Origin: Geminicoccaceae bacterium
GTDB lineage: Bacteria; Pseudomonadota; Alphaproteobacteria; Geminicoccales; Geminicoccaceae
Direction: 5' to 3'
Assembly: GCA_025062095.1 (NCBI GenBank)
Contig: JANXAZ010000003.1
Location: forward strand, 1 to 64,000
DNA length: 64,000 nt
Shown piece by piece: positions 55,094 through 64,000 of this stretch. The stretch's first letter is position 1. Every line of letters starts with the position of its first letter. The notes under the pieces are model-generated. The model was given only the letters and a program-made list of their open reading frames with translations, was not told where the DNA came from and searched no databases. Position numbers and translations under genes: made by a program.

Positions 55094-56223
55094 TGGAGCG
55101 CGTCGCGGCGGTGGTCGTCGGCGCAGGGGTGATCGGGCTCGCGATCGCCCGCAGGCTCGCCTCGGCCGGGCTCGAGCCGATCGTCCTCGAGAAAGAGAGC
55201 GCGATCGGTACCGAAACATCCTCGCGCAACAGCGAGGTGATCCACGCCGGGATCTATTATCCCAGGGGCAGCCTCAAGGCGCGCTGCTGCATCGCCGGAA
55301 AATGGTGGCTCTATCGCTATTGCGAGCGCCGGGGCGTTCCTTATCGCCGTTGCGGGAAGTTGATCGTCGCCACGAGCGAGGCGCAGGTCGCCGTGCTCGA
55401 GCGCATCCGCGCCAACGCGGCGGCGCTCGGCATGCCCGATCTCGAGCTCTGGCCGGCCGCGCGCGCGATCGCGCTCGAGCCCGCGTTGCGCTGCTCCGCG
55501 GCGCTCTGGTCGCCCACCACCGGCATCGTCGACAGTCACGCCTTGATGCTCGCCTATCTCGCCGATGCCGAGGCGCGCGGTGCGATCCTCGCCCTACGCG
55601 CCCCGCTCGAATCGGCGCGCGCGCGGGAAGACGGCTTCGAGCTCGAGATCGGCGGGGCGGAACCGATGCGGCTGTTCTGCCGCATCCTCGTCAACGCCGC
55701 GGGGCTGCACGCGGCGACCGTCGCGCGCCGCATCCACGGGCTCGATCCGGCCAAGATCCCCCGGATGTGGTTGTGCAAGGGCAACTATTTCACCCTCTCG
55801 GGGCGCTCGCCCTTCGCGCGTCTGGTCTATCCCGTGCCCGAGCAAGCCGGGCTCGGCGTCCACGTCACCATCGATCTCGCCGGGCAATGTCGTTTCGGCC
55901 CGGACGTCGAATGGGTGGAGCGCATCGACTACGACGTCGATCCGCGGCGCGCCGAAACGTTCTACGCCGAAGTCCGCAAATATTGGCCGGATCTGCCCGA
56001 TGGCGCGCTGCAGCCGGGCTACGCCGGGATCAGGCCCAAGCTCGTGCCTCCGGGCGCACCGGCCGCCGACTTCCGCGTCCAGGGACCGGACGAGCACGGC
56101 CTGCCCGGCCTCGTCAATCTGTTCGGGATCGAAAGCCCCGGGCTCACCGCTTCGTGGCCCTTGGCCGAGCTCGTGGCGGCGAAGCTCGGGCTGCCCGAGC
56201 TACCGAGCGAGGAAGCGCTCTAG
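55093..56223 (+). CDS. FAD-dependent oxidoreductase, L-2-hydroxyglutarate oxidase-like
   Basis: The 376-residue DAO-fold flavoprotein starts with the dinucleotide motif [16 protein letters not shown] (7-22), followed by [15 protein letters not shown] (about 43-57), [19 protein letters not shown], and [10 protein letters not shown] and [16 protein letters not shown] at the end. These match the L-2-hydroxyglutarate dehydrogenase group (LhgO). It is coupled to the LDH2-type gene by a one-base overlap. The acceptor is probably the quinone pool. The preferred 2-hydroxy acid is not proven. Confidence 0.88.
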   Translation: MERVAAVVVGAGVIGLAIARRLASAGLEPIVLEKESAIGTETSSRNSEVIHAGIYYPRGSLKARCCIAGKWWLYRYCERRGVPYRRCGKLIVATSEAQVAVLERIRANAAALGMPDLELWPAARAIALEPALRCSAALWSPTTGIVDSHALMLAYLADAEARGAILALRAPLESARAREDGFELEIGGAEPMRLFCRILVNAAGLHAATVARRIHGLDPAKIPRMWLCKGNYFTLSGRSPFARLVYPVPEQAGLGVHVTIDLAGQCRFGPDVEWVERIDYDVDPRRAETFYAEVRKYWPDLPDGALQPGYAGIRPKLVPPGAPAADFRVQGPDEHGLPGLVNLFGIESPGLTASWPLAELVAAKLGLPELPSEEAL

Positions 56224-56353
56224 GAGGGAAGATCGCAGCGGACGACCCGGATACCGGGGCGCGCGGGCGGGTTTCTCGCCGGCCTGCGAGCCCTGCGGTG
56301 CTCCGCTGGCCGAGAAGGCGGCCGCGCGCGAATGGGCGGGTCGCGAGAGGGGA

Positions 56354-57361
56354 TCAGGCGCGGGCTTCGGCCTCGCGGACGAAGACCTGGGCGAGGCGCG
56401 GGTTGCGGGAGATCTTCGCCCGCCATTTCTTCTTCGACAGATCGGGCCAACGGCGCTTGATGCACAACCACTCTTCCGGGCGCTCGCGGATCCAGCGCTC
56501 GAAGAGCCGATACAAGCGCTGCATCATGTCGCGGGCCATCTCGCGCGGCTCGCCGAGCCCGGGGTCGGGTTCGATCGGCGGCTCGATCGTCATCCGGAAG
56601 CGGGCACCGGCGAGCCGCTCGATCCGCACCGGCACGAAAGGGGCGCGAAGACGCGCGGAAAGAAGCGCCGGGGCGAGCGGGGCGGTGGCCGGGCGACCGA
56701 AGAAGGTCACGCAATCGCCTTCGTCGTGGCGTTGATCGACGAGCACGCCGATCGACCGGCCGGCGCGCAGCTCGCGCAACATGGCGGCCGGGCTGGCGTC
56801 GCGATCGAGGAACCGGCAGCCCAGCGCGCGCCTGTGCTCTTGCAGGAGCGCGGTCACCCGCGGGTTGGCGCGCCGCGCGTGGACCACGGTCATCGCCACC
56901 CCGGCGCGCACCGCGACGCCGGCGGCCATTTCCCAGTTGGCGAAATGACCGGAGGCGAAGACCATCGGCCGCCGTCGGGCGGCCCTCAACAGACCGCCGG
57001 GGTCGACGAGCTCGACGCGGTCGGCCCCGACCAGGGACGAAAGGTGCGGATATTCGGCGAAGACGCGACCGAAATGGGCGAAATTCGCCCGCACCAGGGC
57101 GGAAAGCTCGGCTTCGTTCGCCTCCGGGCAGACGATCCGGAGATTGGCGCGCACCGCTTTCGCCTCGCGCGAACGCGGTCCGAGTGCGGCCAGAAGGCGC
57201 GCCCCGAGCTCGCTCGCGCGGTCCGGGCCGAGCCGCGCGAACAGCGCCCACAGCCGCGCCACCAAGCCCGCTTCGGCGCGCCAGAGGAGCCGCTGCAACC
57301 AGGACGCGGCGGGCTCGGAGGACCAGAGGGTTCCCGACAGTTGGTCTCGGCTCGACGCCAT
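56354..57361 (-). CDS. Lysophospholipid/lipid A acyltransferase family protein (LpxL/HtrB-like)
   Basis: The 335-residue membrane-associated protein has the HX4E catalytic motif in ASGHFANWEMA (about 130), VVHARRANPRV, GVLVDQRHDEGDCVTFFG (about 205-222) and a C-terminal WLCIKRRWPD. This is the pattern of LpxL-type enzymes that add secondary acyl chains to lipid A or ornithine-type lipids. ATG at 57361 was chosen; a GTG 14 codons earlier is possible. It is divergent from a glycosyltransferase gene, suggesting an envelope-related locus. Confidence 0.88.
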   Translation of the reverse strand: MASSRDQLSGTLWSSEPAASWLQRLLWRAEAGLVARLWALFARLGPDRASELGARLLAALGPRSREAKAVRANLRIVCPEANEAELSALVRANFAHFGRVFAEYPHLSSLVGADRVELVDPGGLLRAARRRPMVFASGHFANWEMAAGVAVRAGVAMTVVHARRANPRVTALLQEHRRALGCRFLDRDASPAAMLRELRAGRSIGVLVDQRHDEGDCVTFFGRPATAPLAPALLSARLRAPFVPVRIERLAGARFRMTIEPPIEPDPGLGEPREMARDMMQRLYRLFERWIRERPEEWLCIKRRWPDLSKKKWRAKISRNPRLAQVFVREAEARA

Positions 57362-57564
57362 CCCGACCCCGCACCGACCGCGGACGTTTCCCGCTTCCCA
57401 CACAGACAGCGGCGCGCGGCCGTGTCAACGTGGCCCCGGAGGGCGGGAGCGCGCGCTCGCGGATGTCACGCGTTAGGGGTGACGACGATACCCTTCGATT
57501 CTGCTGACAGGTGGAGCGGACAGGAGTACAAAATCGAGAAGCGTCCGGAGTACAGGATCTGTTC

Positions 57565-58860
57565 GTGTCCGAAGTGCACACCGCTCCGCCCGTCCATAGC
57601 TTGATGTTCGCCTGGCTCGCCGATCCCGAGCGCGGTTCGGAATGGGCGGCGGCCTGGGGCATGGCGGTGGCGGCGGCGCGCTTGGGGCCGGTGCGCCTTC
57701 TCGTCCGCCCCGACTGCGAAGCACCGATCCGGAGTTGGTGCGCGCGCCATCCCGAAGTGCCGATCGAGCCCTTGGCCGTGGCACCGGCCGAACGCTGGTA
57801 CCCGCGCTTCGCGCCCGCGCTGCCCAAGGGCCACTTCCTCGATTACTTCGCCTGGCTCGAGGCGGCCGGGGCGGTCGCCCGGCGCCTGGTCGCGCGCGAG
57901 CGCTTCGACCTCGCGGTCCACGCCGCTCTGGGCTGTTACTGGCTGCCGAGCCCGGTCGTCGATCTCGGCATCCCGAGCGTGTGGGGCCCGGTGGGCGGAG
58001 CCACGCGGCCGCCGCGCGCGCTCCTTTCGGCCCTGGGGGCGCGCGGGCTCGTCGAGCGCGCCTGCGAGCGCGCGATCTTGGCCGTCGCCGCGCGGCTGCC
58101 GGCGACCCGGCGCACGATGCGCCGCGCCGATCTCGTGCTCGTCGAAGGGCGCGCGACGCGTGCCGCGCTGCCGGCGGACGTGGCGGCGCGCGCGCGGATG
58201 TTCAACCGCGCCGTTCTGGTGCGGGTACCTCGCGTACCCGAGCGGCCGCGCGGTCGCACGGTGCTCTTCCCTTCGACGTTGGACGGGCGCAAAGCGCCGC
58301 GGCTCGCCCTCGAAGCTTTCCGCTTCGCGCCCGAGGACGCGATCCTCCTGTTCGCCAACGAGGGGCCGGAAGAAGCTTTCTTGCGGCGCAGGGCCGAAGC
58401 GCTGGGGCTCGGGGGGCGGGTGCGCTTTTTGGGCCGGGTGCCGCGGATGCGCTGTTTCGAGCTGGTCCGCGAGGCGGGGGCGGTGATCTTCACCGGCCTC
58501 AACGAGGACGGCGGTTGTGCGCTCTGCGAAGCGATGGTGCTGGGAGCCCCGGTGGTCGTCTTGGCGCACAGCGGACCGAGGGAAATCGTCGAGACTTGGG
58601 GGACGGATCCCGCTCGCGTCGCCCTCGTCCCTCCGGCCGGCCCGCGCGCGACGGCCGAGCGGCTCGGCGAAGCCCTGCGGCGCTTTCTGGAGCGACCGCC
58701 GCGCGCCGCGAGCCCGTATCTCGACCAGGACGGTGCGATCCGCAGCTTCACCGAGCTCCTCGCGCAAGCGGCACGCGGCCGCGCCGCCGCGGATCCCGCT
58801 CGCGCGCCCGCACGGTCGGAACCCGCCCCCGAAACGCTCGCACCCTCGCTCAGGGTCTGA
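57565..58860 (+). CDS. Glycosyltransferase family 4 protein
   Basis: The 431-residue GT-B protein has an N-terminal domain with DPERGSEWAAAWG (about 20-32) and WGPVGGATRPP. The C-terminal domain includes RVRFLGRVPRMRCFELVREAGAVIFTGLNEDGGCALCEAMVLGAPVVVLAHSGP in outline (E-x7-E nucleotide-sugar site near residue 320). The tail after about 400 is Ala/Pro/Arg-rich. The start is uncertain: GTG at 57565 (after AGGA) or GTG at 57511; the early residues are not conserved. The sugar and acceptor are not known. Confidence 0.85.
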   Translation: MSEVHTAPPVHSLMFAWLADPERGSEWAAAWGMAVAAARLGPVRLLVRPDCEAPIRSWCARHPEVPIEPLAVAPAERWYPRFAPALPKGHFLDYFAWLEAAGAVARRLVARERFDLAVHAALGCYWLPSPVVDLGIPSVWGPVGGATRPPRALLSALGARGLVERACERAILAVAARLPATRRTMRRADLVLVEGRATRAALPADVAARARMFNRAVLVRVPRVPERPRGRTVLFPSTLDGRKAPRLALEAFRFAPEDAILLFANEGPEEAFLRRRAEALGLGGRVRFLGRVPRMRCFELVREAGAVIFTGLNEDGGCALCEAMVLGAPVVVLAHSGPREIVETWGTDPARVALVPPAGPRATAERLGEALRRFLERPPRAASPYLDQDGAIRSFTELLAQAARGRAAADPARAPARSEPAPETLAPSLRV

Positions 58861-59100
58861 GGCCGCGATCGGCCGCTTCCGTTTCCACCGCACCGTCGCG
58901 GTGGAGCGCACCGTCGTCTTCGACCCGAAGGGACCCGGGTTCGGAGAAGGTCGGACGATCCGCCTGCAGCGCGCCCGGGATCCGAGCGGGCCCTGGGGCG
59001 AGGAGAGGCGCAGCACGCGCCCGGGCGGACGCTTTCCCGCGCGATCGCCGCCCCGAGCCCGCGCGCCTCGCGCAACGCCGCGGGCGGTGGGGATGTGCGG

Positions 59101-59610
59101 CTATCCGACCTCTCCGCCGCGCGCGGAAGAGCTCGCCTCGCGTACCTCTTCGCCGCCCTCGCGCTCCGGGGCGGGTGCGGGGTCGTCGACCCACTTGAGG
59201 ATGTGCTCGGCCACCGCGACGAGGGTGCCCGCCTGGTTGGTCACTTCGATACGCGCCCGAGAGCGGCGCCGTTCGGGTTCGAGCGCGACGATGCGGTAGG
59301 TGAGTTCGAGCGTGTCGCCGATGAACACGGGGGCGAGGAACCGGATACGGTCGTATCCCAACGAGACGGGGGTGGCGTCGGGGAGCGGTGGTGCGCGCTC
59401 GATCATCCGCGTCGAGCAGGTGGACATGAAACCCACGACGAGCGCGCCGTGGGCGATCCGTCGGCCGTAAACCGAGCGCCGCATCGTCTCTTCGTCGACG
59501 TGGTTGGGCGCGAGATCGCCGGTGATCCCGGCGAAGAGATAGACGTCGCTTTCGCTCACCGTCTTGCGGAACCGCACGCAATCGCCGATCCGCACCGGAA
59601 GCGAGTTCAT
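59101..59610 (-). CDS. MaoC-like (R)-hydratase family protein
   Basis: This 169-residue hot-dog-fold protein has SESDVYLFAGITGDLAPNHVDEETMRRSVYGRRIAHGAL in outline: the hydratase motif with catalytic Asp (GDLAPNH) and His (NHVDE), and the late RIAHGALVVGF. It ends with a 25-residue Glu/Pro-rich tail. Its ATG overlaps the CoA-transferase stop (ATGA), so both are translated from one message. It probably hydrates an enoyl-CoA produced in the same pathway. Confidence 0.9.
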   Translation of the reverse strand: MNSLPVRIGDCVRFRKTVSESDVYLFAGITGDLAPNHVDEETMRRSVYGRRIAHGALVVGFMSTCSTRMIERAPPLPDATPVSLGYDRIRFLAPVFIGDTLELTYRIVALEPERRRSRARIEVTNQAGTLVAVAEHILKWVDDPAPAPEREGGEEVREASSSARGGEVG

Positions 59611-60812
59611 CCGCGATCCTCCTTTTCGGGCGCGGGGGGAAGCGCGACCGCCCCCGAAGCCGCGAGTTCGGCGATCTCTTCCGGCCCGTAGCCGAGCTCG
59701 GCGAGGATCTCGCGGCCGTGCTGGCCGATGGCGAGCGCGAGCGCCCGCAGCGGCGGGCGCGCGCCGTCGTAGCGGTTCGGATGGGCGACGAGCACCGCCT
59801 CGCCCGAGGACAAGGGAACCTCGAGGAAGCTGTCCGTGGCGCGCAGCTGCGGATCGTCGGCGAGATCGTCGTAGTCCTGCACCCGTTGGTACCAGATGCC
59901 GTGTGCCTCGAGGGCGGGGACGAGGTCCGCGTAGCGTCGCCCGCCCACGGCGCGCGCCACCGCCTCCGCGTAGCGGTCGCGCTCGAGGTACCGATCGCGG
60001 TCGGCGAGAGCCGCGAGCTCGGGACTGTCGAGAGCCGCGGCGAGCTTGCGGGGATCGTTGAGGGAAAAGGCGATCCAACCGTCGGCGAGACGGTACACGC
60101 CGTAAGGGGCCTCGTGGTACCAGCTCGCGAGGGCTTCGTGGCGCTTGAGGATCCCCCGCCCGGCCCGCGCCGCGAAGTAGCTCACCAAGGGCTCGTTCTG
60201 GAGATCGAGCGCGGCGGCGAGGAGCGAGCTCTCCACGCGCGTGCCCAGACCGGTCCGCAATTTCCGCACGTAAGCGGCGAGAATCCCCAAAGCGAAGAGG
60301 GCCCCGCCGTGTTGGTCGACGGCGGCGCATCCCACGGGCGTGGGGCGCAGGGTCCCGGTGGTCGCGATCAAGCCCGAATAGGCCTGTGCCAAGAGGTCCT
60401 GACCGGGTCGGTCGCGCATCGGACCGCTCGTCCCCCACCCGGAAGCGGAAGCGTAAATGATGTCGGGCTTGAGCGCCTTGACCCGCTCGTAGCCGAAGCC
60501 CAGCCGATCGAGGACGCCGGGGCGGAAGTTCTCCATGAGCACGTCGGCGCGCGCGACGAGCCGCTCGACCACCGTCCGCCCGGCCGGATGCTTGAGATCC
60601 ACGGCGATGGTCCGCTGGTTGCGATGCGCGCAGAGGAAAAAGGCCGAAACGCCGTCGACGAAAGCTCGTCCCCCTGACCATTTGCGCTCGTAACCGCCGC
60701 CCGGGGGTTCGATCTTGACCACGTCGGCACCCATATCCGCGAGATATTGTGCGGCGGCGGGGCCCTGCAGGAAATGGCAGAAGCTCACCACGCGCATCCC
60801 TTCGAGCAACAT
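59607..60812 (-). CDS. CaiB/BaiF CoA-transferase family protein
   Basis: This 401-residue class III CoA-transferase has VVSFCHFLQGPAAAQYLADMGADVVKIEPPGGG at the N-terminus in outline, the ENFRPGVLDRLGFGYE signature (about 95-110), YASASGWGTSGPM, and the catalytic Asp region GQDLLAQAYSGL. It moves CoA between carboxylic acids. The ATG at 60812 was chosen from homology. It is coupled by four bases to the MaoC gene, so the pair activates and hydrates an unknown acid. Confidence 0.92.
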   Translation of the reverse strand: MLLEGMRVVSFCHFLQGPAAAQYLADMGADVVKIEPPGGGYERKWSGGRAFVDGVSAFFLCAHRNQRTIAVDLKHPAGRTVVERLVARADVLMENFRPGVLDRLGFGYERVKALKPDIIYASASGWGTSGPMRDRPGQDLLAQAYSGLIATTGTLRPTPVGCAAVDQHGGALFALGILAAYVRKLRTGLGTRVESSLLAAALDLQNEPLVSYFAARAGRGILKRHEALASWYHEAPYGVYRLADGWIAFSLNDPRKLAAALDSPELAALADRDRYLERDRYAEAVARAVGGRRYADLVPALEAHGIWYQRVQDYDDLADDPQLRATDSFLEVPLSSGEAVLVAHPNRYDGARPPLRALALAIGQHGREILAELGYGPEEIAELAASGAVALPPAPEKEDRG

Positions 60813-60955
60813 CGGTCGCCTCCCTTCACCGGCCAGGCTAGGAAGCCCATCGGTGCGGGTCAATCGCGGGCGCCCGGACCGCGCCGTCTCCGCGGCGCGA
60901 CTTGTCGGCGGCGGGTCCGGGGCTAGGATCGCGACATGCGCGAGGGAGAGCTGCG

Positions 60956-61930
60956 ATGGCCGGTCGCCCCCGCTTCCGCCCCGAAGGGGTGATTCCCGCT
61001 TGTCTTTTGCCCTTTCGCGAGGACTTCTCGATCGACGAGGCCGCTTTCCGCGCGCATCTGCGCGACATCGCCTCGGTCCGGGGCATCAGCGCGATCACCG
61101 TCAACGCCCACGCGTCCGAGGTGGCGAGCTGCAGCGAGGCCGAACAGGCCCGGGTGATGGAGATCGCTCTTGAGGAAGTGGGCGATCGCTTGCCTCTCGT
61201 GCACGGGGTCTATGCCGACGGCAGCCACGTCGCCGCGGCCATCGCCCGCCGCGCCCGAGCGCAAGGAGCCTCGGCGCTTCTCGTCTTCCCGAGCCAGGTG
61301 CTGGCGATGGGCGGGCGGCTGCGGCCGGAGATGGCGCTCGCGCATCTCGCGACCATCGCCGAGGCGAGCGATCTGCCGATCGTTCTCTTCCAATACCCGC
61401 TCCAGGGGCCGGCGGGCGTGGGCTACACGCTCGAGACGCTGGTGATGCTCGCCGAGCGCATCCCCACGCTCGTCGCGATCAAGGACTGGTGCGCCGATCC
61501 GGTGCTGCACGAGGCGCATATCCGGACCCTGCAGAACCTCTCGCGCCCGGTCGCCGTGTTGAGCACCCATTCGGCCTGGTTGCTGTCCTCGCTCGTGCTC
61601 GGCTGCAAAGGTCTCTTGTCGGGGGCGGGCAGTGTCGCGGCCGAACTCCAAGTGGAGATCTTCGAGGCGGTCCGACGCGACGACCTGAACCGGGCGCGAG
61701 CGGCTTACGAGCGCTACTACCCGCTCGCCCGAGTCTTTTACGCGCCGCCCTTTTTGGACATGCACAATCGGATGAAAGAAGCGCTCGTGCTCCTGGGGCG
61801 GCTCCCGCGCGCGGTCGTCCGGCCTCCGCTCGTGAAACTCCCGCCCGCCGAGATCGAGCGGATCCGCGCGGCCCTCGTGCACGCGGGCATGATGCCGGAA
61901 GCGCGCGAGAGGCGCGAAGAGGCCGCCTGA
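60956..61930 (+). CDS. Dihydrodipicolinate synthase/N-acetylneuraminate lyase family protein (DapA-like)
   Basis: This 324-residue TIM-barrel aldolase has GVIPACLLPF at the N-terminus, the ITVNAHASEVASCSEAEQARV segment in place of GTTGE, LFQYPLQG (Tyr that stacks in the active site), and VAIKDW with the Schiff-base Lys near residue 178. The GTTGE substitution and lack of lysine genes argue against true DapA; the family includes aldolases and dehydratases for sugar acids. The ATG follows GAGGGAGAG. It is divergent from the CoA-transferase gene. Confidence 0.88.
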   Translation: MAGRPRFRPEGVIPACLLPFREDFSIDEAAFRAHLRDIASVRGISAITVNAHASEVASCSEAEQARVMEIALEEVGDRLPLVHGVYADGSHVAAAIARRARAQGASALLVFPSQVLAMGGRLRPEMALAHLATIAEASDLPIVLFQYPLQGPAGVGYTLETLVMLAERIPTLVAIKDWCADPVLHEAHIRTLQNLSRPVAVLSTHSAWLLSSLVLGCKGLLSGAGSVAAELQVEIFEAVRRDDLNRARAAYERYYPLARVFYAPPFLDMHNRMKEALVLLGRLPRAVVRPPLVKLPPAEIERIRAALVHAGMMPEARERREEAA

Positions 61931-61932
61931 GG

Positions 61933-63999
61933 TCACGCGGAAAGAGCCCTTTGCTGCGGCTGCATCGCCGTCATCGCCGGTAGCGCGGGAAGCGGCGGGC
62001 GGCGCGCGGCTCCGGCGAGCCAGTTCCGCAGCTCCGCCGGCTCCATGGGCTGCGCGAGCAGGAACCCCTGGGCGAGATCGCAGCCCAGTTCGCGAAGGAT
62101 CCGCAGCTGCTCTTCGGTCTCCACGCCTTCGGCCACCACGCGCGCGCCGATGGCGCGGGCGAGCCCGAGCGTCGCGCGGACGATCTCGACCGCGCGCGGA
62201 TCCTGGCCCAGCGCGCGCACGAAGCGCCGATCGAGCTTCAACAGGTCGAAGGGAAGCCGCAGGAGCTGGGCGAGGCCCGAGGTCCCGGTGCCGAAGTCGT
62301 CGAGGACGAGAAGCGCGCCCGCCTCGCGCAGAGCGATCAACGGTCGCAGCCGCTCTTCGCTCACGCGCTCCAGGAGCGCTTCCTCCGAGACTTCGAGGCC
62401 GAGCGCCGCGGGGCCGAGCCCGGCCGCTTCGAGCGCTCGCACGAGCTCGCCGGGAAACGTGCGGTCGAACAACTCGGGTTGGCTCAGGTTGAGGAACAGG
62501 CGGACATCGGGCGGAGCGTGGGGACGCAGGGCGGCGAAGGCCGCGATGGCGACGCGGCGGGCCTCGCGCCCCAGCCGAGCGACCACGCGCGCCTCGCACG
62601 CGGCCGAGAACAAGGTCGCCGGGGCGATCGGACCGAGGGTCGGATGGGCGTAGCGGGCGAGCGCCTCGAACCCGAACAGGCCCGATCGTTGGTCGGACCG
62701 TCGGGCGGGGTCCGCGGCCAGGATCGGTTGCAAGGCGACCGAGAGCCCCTCCAGCCGAGCGCTCTCTCGGGCGAGATCGAGCCGCAGGCGCGTTTCGAGT
62801 TCGACCCTCAGGACGTCGTCGCGCGTGACCCGCCCGATGGTCCCGCGCTGCTCGTGCTTGGCGCGCAGGAGCGCCTCGTCGGCCAGACGCAGCAACAGCT
62901 CGGGATCGCGCGTGTCCTCCGGGCACAGGGCGACGCCCAAGGTCGCGCCCACGCGATAGAGACGGCCCTCGAATTCGACCGGCTCGTGCAAGGCGGCGCG
63001 GATGCGGTCGACGATCGGATCGAGCGCCTCGCGGCGCTCGACCCGCAGCAAGAAGACCACGAACTCGTCACCGCCCAACCGGCCCACGATGTCCTCGGCG
63101 CGCAGGTTCGCGCGCAAGCGTTCGGCGACCGCGCGCAAGATCGCATCGCCCGCCGCGTGACCGCCCTCCTCGTTCGCCTCCTTGAAGTGGTCGAGGTCGA
63201 TCGAGACGGCCGCCAGACGCACCTCCGCCGCGATCGCCCGCTCGAGCGCGGCGATCACGGCGCGCCGATTGGCGAGACCGGTGAGAGGATCGGTCTCCGA
63301 GAGCCGCTCGAGGCTCGCGACCGTGCTCGCGAGCCCGCGGGTCATGGGTCGGAAGATCCACAGCCCGATGGCGACGAGGAGGGCGAGCGAGAGACCGCCG
63401 ATGGCCAGCGCCGCCGCGACGAGACGGTCGAGCGCGGTGCGCAGTTCGGCCTCGTGCAGCGTCACCGCCTCGTCGAGAAGACCCAGAAGCGGTCCCAGCG
63501 CCTCGGCTCTCAAGGCGACGACGGCGGCGTGCGGCGGGCGGCCCTCTTCGAGGTCGCGCAACAGCGCCCGCAGTTCCGCCAAGAAACGAGCCAGTCGCGG
63601 TGCCAGGGCGAACGGGCCTTCGAAATAATGCGACCGGAGCGCGCGCGTACGCTCCGCCGGTGACGGCTCTCCCGTCGCGAGCCGGCGCAAGACGGCCTCC
63701 ATCCGCTCGGCGATGCGCACCACCTCGATCCGGGCGAGTTCGGCTTCGATCTCGTCCCCGACCAGGAGATCGGGCAGGAGCGCCGCCAGACGCTGCGCGC
63801 GCGCGAGCTGGCTCGAAGCCGCCGCGATGACGTCTCCTTTGTCGCGCTGCTCGAAGACCGACAGGACACTGACCGCTGTCGCCGCGACCGCTCCGAGGGC
63901 GAGCAGCGCGAGAGCGAGCAGCCAACAACAGGTGAGCCGCCGCGCGAGGTCGCGTTGTCGGAGCAGCGCCTCGATCGAGCGCACGCGCGACAAACGCAC
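61933..63999 (-). CDS. Membrane GGDEF-EAL protein (c-di-GMP cyclase/phosphodiesterase), N-terminus at window edge
   Basis: From the first visible codon (GTG at 63999) the chain of 688 residues has a transmembrane helix at about 22-46, a periplasmic helical sensor (about 50-195) and a second helix (about 196-218). A GGDEF domain (about 235-395) has the intact GGDEF motif at 309-313 and the inhibitory RxxD (RAED) exactly five residues ahead. An EAL domain (about 415-665) has FEALARY, NLSQPEL, LEVSEE, DDFGTG, KLDRRFV and VAEGVETEEQ. Both catalytic domains therefore look active. The true start may lie beyond the right edge. No partner is visible. Confidence 0.93.
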   Translation of the reverse strand: MRLSRVRSIEALLRQRDLARRLTCCWLLALALLALGAVAATAVSVLSVFEQRDKGDVIAAASSQLARAQRLAALLPDLLVGDEIEAELARIEVVRIAERMEAVLRRLATGEPSPAERTRALRSHYFEGPFALAPRLARFLAELRALLRDLEEGRPPHAAVVALRAEALGPLLGLLDEAVTLHEAELRTALDRLVAAALAIGGLSLALLVAIGLWIFRPMTRGLASTVASLERLSETDPLTGLANRRAVIAALERAIAAEVRLAAVSIDLDHFKEANEEGGHAAGDAILRAVAERLRANLRAEDIVGRLGGDEFVVFLLRVERREALDPIVDRIRAALHEPVEFEGRLYRVGATLGVALCPEDTRDPELLLRLADEALLRAKHEQRGTIGRVTRDDVLRVELETRLRLDLARESARLEGLSVALQPILAADPARRSDQRSGLFGFEALARYAHPTLGPIAPATLFSAACEARVVARLGREARRVAIAAFAALRPHAPPDVRLFLNLSQPELFDRTFPGELVRALEAAGLGPAALGLEVSEEALLERVSEERLRPLIALREAGALLVLDDFGTGTSGLAQLLRLPFDLLKLDRRFVRALGQDPRAVEIVRATLGLARAIGARVVAEGVETEEQLRILRELGCDLAQGFLLAQPMEPAELRNWLAGAARRPPLPALPAMTAMQPQQRALSA

Positions 64000-64000
64000 G

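Overview
The window is a GC-rich chromosomal segment (about 70% G+C by eye) with no insertion sequences, phage genes or CRISPR array. It is most probably from an alphaproteobacterium of Rhodospirillales type. Pointers are the tRNA-Leu / trigger factor / ClpP / ClpX / Lon block, the YggT-FolD pair, a TakP-type TRAP binding protein, frequent GTG starts, and a small conserved protein (39697-40032) that I associate with alphaproteobacteria. The lineage is an inference; no rRNA is present.

Layout. 1-2567: a truncated inositol-monophosphatase-family gene, ubiD and tRNA-Ala(CGC). 2919-7170: yggT, folD, then two magnesium-linked genes (mgtE behind a leader with hairpins and a possible leader peptide, and mgtC/sapB) and a small heavy-metal-binding protein. 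7434-10348: a NIPSNAP protein followed by three overlapping genes (acyl-CoA dehydrogenase, APH-fold kinase, DUF6285-like protein) that match the LvaC/LvaA/LvaB module for 4-hydroxyacyl-CoA catabolism. 10493-13397: an orphan type II secretin and a CBS protein. 13576-20719: the proteostasis block tRNA-Leu(TAG), tig, clpP, clpX, a Ca2+/Na+ antiporter, lon.

21411-30631 is the most unusual region. It holds a complete ebo gene set (eboA, B, C, D, E, F), known from other bacteria as a metabolite-processing and trafficking cluster that acts towards the periplasm. Here eboD-eboE-eboC and eboA-eboB lie on the minus strand with a periplasmic PQQ-type sugar dehydrogenase and a c-type cytochrome between the two halves. 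eboF plus an isopentenyl-diphosphate isomerase (idi) converge on them from the plus strand. This suggests one pathway: a cyclase-derived metabolite (EboD/EboE), a prenyl step (EboC, supplied by Idi), phosphoester hydrolysis (EboF), and periplasmic oxidation that passes electrons to cytochrome c.

31197-41724: rimO, an amidohydrolase, a second PQQ-type dehydrogenase with its own cytochrome c, a 2-keto-4-pentenoate-hydratase-like enzyme, an M20 deacylase, a frameshifted P1-family peptidase, two small conserved proteins and a thiolase. 41767-44344: an orphan ParA-like ATPase and an RTX-type calcium-binding protein. 44600-50106: a TRAP locus with one binding protein and two DctQM pairs. 50425-64000: an MFS transporter, a DHCR24-like flavoprotein, MsrB, an overlapping LDH2/L-2-hydroxyglutarate-oxidase-like pair, a lipid A acyltransferase-family protein, a glycosyltransferase, a MaoC hydratase and CoA-transferase pair, a DapA-family aldolase, and a membrane GGDEF-EAL protein that reaches the right edge.
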